Shown piece after piece: positions 6,587 to 14,738 of a DNA stretch of 55,979 nt; position 1 is the stretch's first letter, and every line of letters starts with the position of its first letter. Location: positions 1 to 55,979 of the forward strand of contig JBIIJE010000003.1 in NCBI GenBank assembly GCA_044234005.1. Direction: 5' to 3'. The position numbers were made by a program, and so were the translations under genes. The stretch is from OLB11 sp044234005. GTDB taxonomy: Bacteria > Bacteroidota > Bacteroidia > Chitinophagales > Chitinophagaceae. The notes beneath the pieces are model-generated. The model was not told the DNA's origin. It ran no database searches and was given only the letters and a program-made list of their open reading frames with translations.

Positions 6587-9500
6587 CTACTCCTCTTTTT
6601 TGATGAGTAGATAATCTATCTCTCTTTTTCGCACTAACACATTGTAGTTCGAAATATCGCTTTTGCGTAAACTTTCAAATTTTTCCAATTCGATATCTAT
6701 CAACTTTGCAATGTCTGCATAGGCTTCCTTTACAGATGCATTAGGAGCTGTATATTGGTTAGCCGCATCGAAAATACCAACTAATTTATCATTCAGTTTA
6801 ATCGGATAATTCAAAACATCTTGTCCGCTTTTAGCTTTGGTTTGATACAAACTTTCTTCGATACTCGTTAATGACTTTTGTATTTTTTTTCCTAATGAAT
6901 CTAACTCTGCTGGATACGAACTTGCCAATTTTTCGCTCAACGTATTGATTTGATTCCTCACTGATGAAATATTTCTAAGACATTGTTGCGTTTCTTTAAA
7001 TTTATTTTTTACTTGTATTAAAAAATCAAACTGCTGCTTATAATCAGCTTGACTCATCTCATAATTTGGATCTTTGAGAAGTTCAAAATTTGATTCCATC
7101 GAATCTTTGCCTGAAATAATTCTTGCAAAATACTTACCTACAGGCACTTTGATATCATCGATGTTGCCATGCCACATAATAGCACCTTCTATTTTTTCAA
7201 CCCCCTTAATGTAATGATTCCAGACCCACTGATTGATACCTACATCAACCTTCATTTTATCATCCTTTACTTGACTCGAATAGGTTCGTAACAACTTCTT
7301 ATTTTCATCCAAAATTTTAATACTCACTGCATTGGTGTCTTGCCATGAAATTGGCAAATAAAAATTCAACACAGTCCCGTTCTTTTTGTTTAGGCCTTCT
7401 TGCTTATTTTTTTCATTTTGCGATCCACGCATTAAATAACTTGCGGCAATGGGGAACAAAGTAAACTTTGAAGGCATGCCTTGTTTAACAAAATGATGTA
7501 GTGTGCTCAAATCATCAAGTATCCAAAAACTTCTTCCTTGAGTAGCCACTACTAAATCATCATTCTTAACTGCTAAATCTGTGATAGGCACTGTGGGTAA
7601 GTTTAATTGCAAACTTCGCCATTGATTACCCTCATCAAAACTAATATACATACCTGCTTCAGTGCCACAATACAATACTCCTTTACGCATAGGATCCGCT
7701 CTTAAGCAACGTGCAAAAATATTTTCAGGAATTCCGTCTGTGATAAGTTTCCAACTATTACCATAATCTGTAGTTTTATAGATGTAAGGGGTTTCATCAT
7801 CTAACTTATACTTGGTACCTACAATATAACATGTGGCAGCATCAAATGGACTAGCTTCAATACTATTAATCATCATCCAATTCGGCATATTCCGAGGCGT
7901 TACATTTGTCCAGTTATCGCCACCATTTTTACTTACATGTATTAAACCATCATCACTTCCACACCAAAGCAAATTAGCTTGAATAGGGCTTTCAGTAGCA
8001 GCAAAAATGGTACAATAGTATTCAACGCCTGTATTATCTTTAGTAATTATTCCTCCACTAGGCTTTTGTTTACTCTTATCATTGGTTGTCAAATCAGGTG
8101 ATATCTTCTTCCAACTCTGACCTTCATTTTCTGTCATGAATAAATGATTGCCAGCAGCATAAAGTCGCTTCGGATTATGCGGAGAAAAGAAGATTGGAAA
8201 ATTCCATTGAAAACGATATTTCAATGCATCAGCACCTTCACCTATTGGGCTTACAGGATAGATACTTACAGTTCGATTCTCACCTGTTTTATGATTAAGC
8301 CTTGATAAATAACCGCCATAATTACCGCCATATACAATTTCATCATTAAGCGGATCTGCAACGATATGTCCGCTTTCAAATCCTGCACTCCACGACCAGT
8401 CTTGATTTCCAATACTACTTCCATATGTTCTACTCAAGATACGAACGCTGCTATTATCTTGTTGACAACCCAATACCCGGTAAGGAAAGTGATTATCGGT
8501 ACTCACACGATAAAATTGCGCTGTCGGTTGATTGTTATAAGTACTCCAATTTTGCCCGCCATCAAAAGAAACTTGCGCACCCCCATCATCAGCAATAATC
8601 ATTCGCTGACCATCTTCTGGATCTATCCATAAGTTATGATGATCTCCATGCGGTGTTCCGACGGTTTGAAAAGTCTTTCCCCCATCTGTTGATTTATAAA
8701 ATTCAACATTACATACATACACAATTTGATCATTTTTTGGATCAACATACACTTTGCTGAAATACCAAGCACGTTGCCGAATTTTACTTTCATCATTTAC
8801 TTTTTCCCAAGTTGTACCTGCGTCATGACTAAAATAAAGCCCACCTTTCTCTTTATGCTCTAGAATTGCGTAGATATTATCAGTATGAATACTTGATAAG
8901 GCAAGCCCGATGATACCTATCGTATCTTTTGGCAAACCTTTATTGTGTGAAATATTCTTCCAAGTATCACCCCCATCCATACTTTTCCAAAGTGCGGAAC
9001 CTTCGCCTCCACTTTCCATACTATGAGGCGTACGCTTTACGCGCCATGAGCTTGCATATAAAATATTGGGGTTAGTGGCATCCATTTGCATATCTACTGC
9101 ACCTACATTTTCATTTACAAATAAAATTTGCTTCCAAGATTTACCCCCATCTGTAGTTTTAAAAACACCACGTTCATCATTCTCGCCAAACAAATGACCG
9201 ATTGCAGTACAATAAACCACATCTGGATTTTTAGGATGAAATATAATTTTAGTAATATGTCGAGTATCGCTCAAACCTATATGCTGCCATGTTTTACCCC
9301 CATCATTTGATTTCCACATGCCCTTACCTTCAGAGACATTTCCCCTTAAAGTATTCTCTCCTGTGCCTACATAGATGAGCAATGGGTCAGTTGGACATAC
9401 TGCTACCGAACCAATACTTCCTCCAAAATATTTATCGCTGATAGGAGTCCAATTGCTACCTCCATCACGTGTTTGCCAAACGCCACCACCTGTGGTTCCC

Positions 9501-9682
9501 ATGTAGAAAGTTTGTTTGTTTTTGTAGTCACCACAAACTCCGCTAGCGCGTCCTCCTCGGAAAGGCCCTATGCATCTATATTTATAATTTATAAATAAGC
9601 TGGAATCCGCGGGGAAATTAGATTGCGCGTTTGCCGAAAGGCTAAGTAGCGCCAAGACAAATGAGAAGAAGAATTTATGCAT
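6587..9682 (-). CDS. Secreted BNR-repeat / sortilin-type beta-propeller protein
   Basis: This is a very large exported protein of about 1031 residues. The signal peptide (MHKFFFSFVLALLSLSANA) is cleaved near AQS. The next roughly 750 residues are beta-propeller with many BNR/Asp-box motifs of the kind [T/S]-x-DGG-x-[T/S]-W, for example RDGGSNW, NDGGKTW, TDGGKSW, MDGGDTW, SFDGGQNW and KNGGDNW. The best overall match is the VPS10/sortilin-like, xyloglucanase-like propeller family common in Bacteroidota. The last 250 residues are helical and lysine-rich. No glycosidase active site could be assigned, so a hydrolase role is not claimed. The frame is open to 9730, but ATG 9682 directly precedes the signal peptide. 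It lies downstream of the type III PKS operon. Confidence 0.88.
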   Translation of the reverse strand: MHKFFFSFVLALLSLSANAQSNFPADSSLFINYKYRCIGPFRGGRASGVCGDYKNKQTFYMGTTGGGVWQTRDGGSNWTPISDKYFGGSIGSVAVCPTDPLLIYVGTGENTLRGNVSEGKGMWKSNDGGKTWQHIGLSDTRHITKIIFHPKNPDVVYCTAIGHLFGENDERGVFKTTDGGKSWKQILFVNENVGAVDMQMDATNPNILYASSWRVKRTPHSMESGGEGSALWKSMDGGDTWKNISHNKGLPKDTIGIIGLALSSIHTDNIYAILEHKEKGGLYFSHDAGTTWEKVNDESKIRQRAWYFSKVYVDPKNDQIVYVCNVEFYKSTDGGKTFQTVGTPHGDHHNLWIDPEDGQRMIIADDGGAQVSFDGGQNWSTYNNQPTAQFYRVSTDNHFPYRVLGCQQDNSSVRILSRTYGSSIGNQDWSWSAGFESGHIVADPLNDEIVYGGNYGGYLSRLNHKTGENRTVSIYPVSPIGEGADALKYRFQWNFPIFFSPHNPKRLYAAGNHLFMTENEGQSWKKISPDLTTNDKSKQKPSGGIITKDNTGVEYYCTIFAATESPIQANLLWCGSDDGLIHVSKNGGDNWTNVTPRNMPNWMMINSIEASPFDAATCYIVGTKYKLDDETPYIYKTTDYGNSWKLITDGIPENIFARCLRADPMRKGVLYCGTEAGMYISFDEGNQWRSLQLNLPTVPITDLAVKNDDLVVATQGRSFWILDDLSTLHHFVKQGMPSKFTLFPIAASYLMRGSQNEKNKQEGLNKKNGTVLNFYLPISWQDTNAVSIKILDENKKLLRTYSSQVKDDKMKVDVGINQWVWNHYIKGVEKIEGAIMWHGNIDDIKVPVGKYFARIISGKDSMESNFELLKDPNYEMSQADYKQQFDFLIQVKNKFKETQQCLRNISSVRNQINTLSEKLASSYPAELDSLGKKIQKSLTSIEESLYQTKAKSGQDVLNYPIKLNDKLVGIFDAANQYTAPNASVKEAYADIAKLIDIELEKFESLRKSDISNYNVLVRKREIDYLLIKKEE

Positions 9683-9776
9683 ACTTAAATTTGAATTTGG
9701 AGGTAAAAATAATTGGAAAGTGTTTAGCACATATCTTTTTTTATCACAGATTGTATCGAAAATTTTTTTATTCTAT

Positions 9777-10895
9777 TTAAAACTTTTCACCATGTGTTAA
9801 TGATATAATCTTCCGTAAAAGATTAGGATTATTCTTCATCAGCTTTAAGGCCAATAAAGTAGTAAGTCGCTTCCCGAATAATTTTTGCAAATAATATCCT
9901 GCTTTAATTCGTGTTGAGAAATGCTTATTCCAATCGGATGTATAATTTTGAATTAATACTTCTTTAGTTATTTCTTGATCCAAATATTGCGGAATATGTT
10001 TTGCTAGTAAAAAAGATGCCCGCATGGCCATACTCATCCCATTTCCGCACAGTGGTGCTATCGCACCTGCGGCATCTCCTAAAAGAAACACATCATTCGC
10101 ATAGCAACTTTTCTTTTGAAATCCAATTTGGCTTATTACAAGCGGCTTATCATATAAAAATTTAGCATGAGAAAAGTAGTATGCTAATCGCGGATTTTTC
10201 ATTAGTACTTCTTTCTCCATTTGCTTTACATCATTACCATGCATCTTAAGATTATCAACCGTTGTAAGATAGCACATACAACAAGTATTTTCACCTACCA
10301 TCGAGATGCCGCAATAGCCATCTTTAAAATTGTGCAATTCAATACTTGATTTATTAAAAGGTACTTGCACATGATATTTTACACCAATGTATCCAGATTG
10401 ACGACTTCTGATTTGATTCATGAAAGCAGGTGTAAGTTTTCCATAGCTTCCGCAAACAATTTTGCCTTGATGTTCTTCTCGGTTTGTTGTCACAGTATGA
10501 ACACCATTCTCTAGGCTTACATTAGTCACTTTAGTATTTTCGAGTAACTGAACGCCACTTTGTTTAGCAATGCTAGCTAGTCGATGATCCAAATCAAACC
10601 GACTTATACCAAAACCACCCATATCCAAAGCAGTGCTTACTTCAAAGCCTTCGTGTGAGGTGATTTTCAAATCTTTAATAAGAGGCACCTGCAATGATGC
10701 TAAATCTATACCGAGACGATTCAAATAATCCCAACTCTCCATTGAAATATACTCACCACAAACTTTATGAAATGGATAAGCATTTTTTTCGAGTAGCAAT
10801 ACATGGTAGCCTTGCTTTGATAATTGAATGGATAAGCAAAGCCCCGCCAAACCACCACCTATGATAATACAGTCGTGTAACTTAGCTTCCATCAT
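9777..10895 (-). CDS. FAD-dependent oxidoreductase of the type III PKS operon
   Basis: This is a 372-residue flavoprotein of the geranylgeranyl reductase / aromatic hydroxylase superfamily. The N-terminal Rossmann motif is IIGGGLAGLCLSIQLS with LLLEKNAYPFHKVCGEYIS, and the second FAD motif is VFLLGDAAGAIAPLCGNGMSMAMR. Its start overlaps the methyltransferase stop by 14 bases, so it is the last gene of the operon. By analogy with SrsC of Streptomyces griseus, it could hydroxylate an alkylresorcinol toward a quinone; reduction of a double bond is the other option. The reaction is inferred from the neighbours, not from active-site residues. Confidence 0.88.
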   Translation of the reverse strand: MMEAKLHDCIIIGGGLAGLCLSIQLSKQGYHVLLLEKNAYPFHKVCGEYISMESWDYLNRLGIDLASLQVPLIKDLKITSHEGFEVSTALDMGGFGISRFDLDHRLASIAKQSGVQLLENTKVTNVSLENGVHTVTTNREEHQGKIVCGSYGKLTPAFMNQIRSRQSGYIGVKYHVQVPFNKSSIELHNFKDGYCGISMVGENTCCMCYLTTVDNLKMHGNDVKQMEKEVLMKNPRLAYYFSHAKFLYDKPLVISQIGFQKKSCYANDVFLLGDAAGAIAPLCGNGMSMAMRASFLLAKHIPQYLDQEITKEVLIQNYTSDWNKHFSTRIKAGYYLQKLFGKRLTTLLALKLMKNNPNLLRKIISLTHGEKF

Positions 10896-11580
10896 TTGAA
10901 TAAATTATTAATTCATGCCTGAATGCCCATCTTTTTCGAATTGAAAAATTTTGAGCATTTGATTGTTTCAATATACTCATCCACTCTTTGGTTGTAAAAC
11001 CTCTCAGCACAGACAAGGGCGCATCATGTTTAACCAAATACGATTTTGAAAAAATAAATGTTAGAATTTTAATAGCATAATATGCAATTGGGCTTCTTTC
11101 TAAATCATTAATTAATAAAATAGCATGATTCTTAATTGAGAAATTGATAAGATCAACTATTTCTTTATTACCTAAATGATGACAAAATAGACATGCATGA
11201 ATAATATCAACTTTGTTTACATGATTCGTAATATTTCTATAATCATCTTCTACAAATTCGATACATGAATTAGGTTTATTCTTTGAAGAATACTCAATAC
11301 AAACCGATTTTAAATCAATACCAATCAATCGAAGGTTTAACTTTCGACTTTCGCTCCATCTATAAATTTGTTTTAATGTATCGCCACCTCCAGAACCAAT
11401 ATCCACCAAGATATAACTTTGATTTGGCTTAATAAATCCTTGAAGCGCTTTCAAGCTAATTTTATAGCCTCCCAAGTGCTTATTAATAAAATGCAACTCT
11501 CGTAAATTTTGAAATAAATCTACATTGGACATCTCATTGCCATCTAGCAATTCCTTCTTATTGCTTCTATGTTTAAACAT
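10882..11580 (-). CDS. Class I SAM-dependent methyltransferase of the PKS operon
   Basis: This is a 232-residue Rossmann-fold methyltransferase. Motif I is VDIGSGGGDTL, followed by the acidic residue in LRLIGIDLK, then FVEDDYRN and IIHACLFCHHL. The N-terminal part (SNKKELLDGNEMSN, then FQNLRELHFINKHLGG) is typical of the methyltransferases found beside type III PKS genes in Bacteroidota. It overlaps the PKS gene by eight bases and the oxidoreductase gene by 14, so the three are translationally coupled. By analogy with SrsB it may methylate a phenolic oxygen or ring carbon of the polyketide; the acceptor is unknown. Confidence 0.88.
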   Translation of the reverse strand: MFKHRSNKKELLDGNEMSNVDLFQNLRELHFINKHLGGYKISLKALQGFIKPNQSYILVDIGSGGGDTLKQIYRWSESRKLNLRLIGIDLKSVCIEYSSKNKPNSCIEFVEDDYRNITNHVNKVDIIHACLFCHHLGNKEIVDLINFSIKNHAILLINDLERSPIAYYAIKILTFIFSKSYLVKHDAPLSVLRGFTTKEWMSILKQSNAQNFSIRKRWAFRHELIIYSNDGS

Positions 11581-12649
11581 ACTCTAACATCATAGTTTCA
11601 ACACTGAGTCCAGGCCCAAATGCAACAGCAAGTAGAGGTTCATTTTGCGAAATCGTATTCGTACTCAGTAAAGAATGTAAGACGAATAAAATAGTAGCCG
11701 ATGACATATTCCCATATTCTCGTAAAGTATTATATGAATCTATAAAATTTTCCTTAGGCAATAACAAGGCAACACTTAGCTCATCTAAAATTTTCTTGCC
11801 GCCAGGATGAACAGCCCAATGCTTAATAGATTGCAAATCAATGCCGGCACTAACAAGTAAATTTTTTATTTCGCTATTAATTAATTGAGACACATAAGTT
11901 GACAAGTTCATTAAAAAACCTTGTTCACTTAAATACCATGCCATATCGCCAAACCCGTTGTGAATAATCGCAGAATGAAAAGACTTGATACCAATTGATT
12001 TCGAATTTATTAAAGGCTGAGATGAGACGATACAAGCAGCACTTCCATCTCCGAATAATGAGTTTGAGAGAATATAATCGTCACTGAAATTTCGTTGAAA
12101 GTGAATAGAGCACAATTCAACACTTACCACTAGTACCTGTGCATTGCCATAGGCTTTACAAATACTATTAGCTTGATTTAATGCTATAATTGCTGCATTA
12201 CAACCCATAAAATTTATACTACTACGTTGCGTTGTCTTGGGCAAATCTAAAGCTTCAATGATTTCAATATCTAAACCTGGCGCAAACAATCCTGTGCAGG
12301 TTACTGTTATAATATGTGTAATACTATTTTTTATCCCATGATAATTTGGCATACTTCGAATTGATTGTAATGCCAGATTCAATGCGTGTTGCTTATACAA
12401 AGTCATCCGTTGTGACATTGTAGGTTCGGGATCTTGCAAGGTACTTGCGAAAAATGTATACGATTCAGGTTCTAGGCTAAAATCTGGTAACACAGAATAT
12501 CTTTTTTCAATCCCAGACTTCTTCGCAACTGCATTAATTTTTCTCTGTGAATTAGCATCATTTGTGGCATTGCCGTAAAAAGAAATCAATGACTCTTGAT
12601 TATGAATATACTCTGGAACAGCAATGGATATGGAAGATAAATAACTCAA
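11573..12649 (-). CDS. Type III polyketide synthase (chalcone/stilbene synthase family)
   Basis: This is a 358-residue homodimeric ketosynthase-type enzyme. The catalytic triad is readable: Cys150 in INFMGCNAA, His281 in WAVHPGGKK and Asn314 in REYGNMSSAT. The C-terminal family signature appears as AVAFGPGLSVE. It should extend an acyl starter with malonyl-CoA and cyclise the product to an alkylpyrone or alkylresorcinol. Bacterial homologues mostly use long fatty starters, so a phenolic lipid is likely. It lies five bases after the UbiA gene and overlaps the methyltransferase gene. Family certainty is high; the product is inferred. Confidence 0.95.
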   Translation of the reverse strand: MSYLSSISIAVPEYIHNQESLISFYGNATNDANSQRKINAVAKKSGIEKRYSVLPDFSLEPESYTFFASTLQDPEPTMSQRMTLYKQHALNLALQSIRSMPNYHGIKNSITHIITVTCTGLFAPGLDIEIIEALDLPKTTQRSSINFMGCNAAIIALNQANSICKAYGNAQVLVVSVELCSIHFQRNFSDDYILSNSLFGDGSAACIVSSQPLINSKSIGIKSFHSAIIHNGFGDMAWYLSEQGFLMNLSTYVSQLINSEIKNLLVSAGIDLQSIKHWAVHPGGKKILDELSVALLLPKENFIDSYNTLREYGNMSSATILFVLHSLLSTNTISQNEPLLAVAFGPGLSVETMMLEYV

Positions 12650-12654
12650 AATTT

Positions 12655-13518
12655 TTATTTAATAAAATTTAAAATAATTGAAAATAGATTCATGCAGACA
12701 GCTGCAATTATATTTAATCTCATCGTATGTTTAAAGTTTGCTTGACTCTCGTCTTTTATAACTTTTAAAAACCAGTAAACAAAGTAACTGGCAATCGGAA
12801 AGAAGATGATTTGCAAGATATAAAAATTTGCAGTTTGATTAAACTGATTAAAATAAATGAAATAACAAATATTACAACACAGAAACATAATTGCTGAAAA
12901 AATAAAAGTGCCTATATACCCTAGTTTATAACTTATCGTTGTAACTCCATCTTTCAAATCAGATTCATGTTGAAAGATTTGCGTGAGTGGATAGACGCCT
13001 CCAATCTGAAAAGAGCATGCAGATAAAACAAATAATTCGGTTAATGAAGGAATATAGAACGAGTTTGTAATACCCACACAACTAATATAATACGTGAAAG
13101 CACCTTGAAAAATAAATACAGAAAGGAAACCAAGTATCGGATACTTCTTAAATCGAATTAGCCGTGAACTATACATTCGAGAACCAGAGATATAGACCAA
13201 CATCCCTAATGTAAAATATATATTTACCCAGATACTTGAGATCAGCAATGCCAAACATTCCATACCAATGGTGACATAAAATAATTGCTTAGTAGGTATG
13301 GGTGGCTTCTCCAATCCTCCAATGGGTGTATCATCTTTATCTACATAGCTATTGTAGCCATTACTCGCAGGGTAAATTAATAGGTGAATTACAAAAAATG
13401 AAATCAGGCTTGTCGTCATATTCACTTCATGCATTTGACTTAACGCCAATAAAAAAATTGGCATTAGCAGAAATGAAAATGGTATTCTCAACAATATCAG
13501 TGTATCCTTGTCAATCAC
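12655..13518 (-). CDS. UbiA-family membrane prenyltransferase
   Basis: This is a 287-residue integral membrane protein with seven to nine helices. The first aspartate-rich motif, NGYNSYVDKDDTPIGG, is the UbiA NxxxDxxxD type, and the second is HESDLKDG. Such enzymes move a polyprenyl group onto an aromatic or other acceptor. The start is GTG at 13518; the only upstream in-frame codons run into a TAG five codons earlier. It is the first gene of the four-gene operon, so its acceptor may be the aromatic polyketide made next door. Alternatively it may make a membrane quinone or lipid unrelated to the PKS. No clear TAnnTTTG promoter was found upstream. Confidence 0.88.
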   Translation of the reverse strand: MIDKDTLILLRIPFSFLLMPIFLLALSQMHEVNMTTSLISFFVIHLLIYPASNGYNSYVDKDDTPIGGLEKPPIPTKQLFYVTIGMECLALLISSIWVNIYFTLGMLVYISGSRMYSSRLIRFKKYPILGFLSVFIFQGAFTYYISCVGITNSFYIPSLTELFVLSACSFQIGGVYPLTQIFQHESDLKDGVTTISYKLGYIGTFIFSAIMFLCCNICYFIYFNQFNQTANFYILQIIFFPIASYFVYWFLKVIKDESQANFKHTMRLNIIAAVCMNLFSIILNFIK

Positions 13519-14154
13519 AGGCTTCGGTATCTACTATTTGATTAAGGCGATAAAGATAAGCGTAATCAAGTTAAGGCATCACTTTTTGAAGTTTGATTCA
13601 TGTTTTTATGGCATTAGATAATTACCTATTAAGACCTAGCTTGCTCTGTGGTCATAAAACTGGCCGACTAAGCGAGACAAGAGCAAGGAAGATCAAAATC
13701 ACGAGTATTAACCCCAAAGCAAGCTTTGAAAATAAAATCGGAACTTCTTCGCATCGGGATTCAAAAATCTTATGATTATCGGTAAAGTTACCTATTTTCT
13801 TTTCCACTTTTACCTTACCGTCTCGTCACTAGTGACGAGACCACTTTTATCCAAACTCGCTCATGAAGATACTAGATCTATAACTAAATTCGTCGGTGCT
13901 CAAACAACGGATAAAAGTTTGGCTACGATTTCAATATTTTTATATGCCTCAAATCTTAGACCATATCTTACATTAAAACTTTTACTTGATACAATGCTTA
14001 AAAATAAATTAGGTACTATATGGATGTAATCTGTGTTCATACCGATTTGACAAATGTAACAGATTAAAATTTCGTTCCTCCATTTAATCTAAACATTTGT
14101 GTCCATCGGCATTTACCATTTCCGTCAAGCGAAATGTGTAATATAAAATTAATG
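13519..14154. other. Long non-coding or decayed stretch
   Basis: No convincing intact gene is present. An 8-bp inverted repeat (13640-13647 with 13680-13687) and the perfect palindrome at 13820-13841 are visible. On the minus strand a 44-residue frame starts at ATG 14040 behind a TACATTTG -7-like motif. It ends at 13906, and sense-like sequence (APTNLVIDLVSS) continues in frame beyond the stop. That may be the remnant of a small gene. The plus-strand open frames here look like chance. Confidence 0.4.
13820..13841. repeat. Perfect 22-bp palindrome, REP-like
   Basis: Each half-site is GTCTCGTCACT and the two halves are exact reverse complements. With its left flank CCTTACC it matches the element at 1843-1870 (flank CCTTGCC, core CTAGTCAC-AA-GTGACGAG). 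Two copies 12 kb apart in non-coding DNA indicate a dispersed repeat, possibly of the REP/RAYT type. No transposase is seen nearby. Confidence 0.6.
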
Positions 14155-14681
14155 TCAAAATGGTATAAGCACCTAGTAATTAGACTTAGAAATATTAAAT
14201 TCCTTACAAATTTCTTCAGAAGATTTTTCTTCAAAATATTTCTCTTGCAAAATACCTATTTGGTGGTCCGATAGATCACCGAAGCACTTTCTTAATATGT
14301 GATTATTTTCCTTTTTCTCAATCGCTTCAACCACAGATGCTGTCCAAAATTCGGGTAACTGATTTACTTACCAATGGTCTCCTCTCTCTTCGTTAAAAAA
14401 ATCATCTACGCTTTGTGAAGATTGTAGATCTATTAATGGCAATTGAGAATGACTATTTTGCTTTCGATATAAATCTATAATCTTATATCCTGAGAATGCT
14501 AATAAGCCATATTTTTTCAGTGCTATTACCCTTAAAATTATACTGTGCTTGTAAGGCGGACAAAAAAGTTTCTTGCACTAAATCTTCACACAATTCTAAA
14601 TCCTGTAATCGATAGGCAGCATAGGTCAGCAAATAATCGCCATAATTTTTTTACCCAAGATATTGGACCTAATACATTCAC
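14155..14681 (-). pseudogene. Decayed ECF-type RNA polymerase sigma factor gene
   Basis: Pieced together across frames, the minus strand reads as an extracytoplasmic-function sigma factor. Region 2 is NYGDYLLTYAAYRLQD, EDLVQETFLSALQAQYNFKG and KIIDLYRKQ. A linker (DDFFNEERGDHW) follows, then region 4 with LSDHQIGILQEKYFEEKSSEE and FNISKSNY, where a Trp is expected next. Four lesions are visible. There is a one-base gain in the A7 run at 14646-14652 and a frameshift around 14483-14491. There is TAA at 14370-14368, and TAG at 14175-14173, probably a former TGG. The end is also truncated at 14155. It lies downstream of the Ig-repeat protein gene. Identification as an ECF sigma remnant is strong; its former regulon is unknown. 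Confidence 0.75.
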
Positions 14682-14738
14682 TCCGCTAAATATAAAGTAA
14701 GCCGCAGATTAAATAAAATAACAATATTGAATGAGTTA

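Noticed and set aside
13593..14029. Two plus-strand open frames of 60 and 85 codons in the gap after the UbiA gene
   Set aside because: They contain the palindromic repeat, have no recognisable motif or promoter, and the stretch carries other decayed sequence. They are taken as chance frames.
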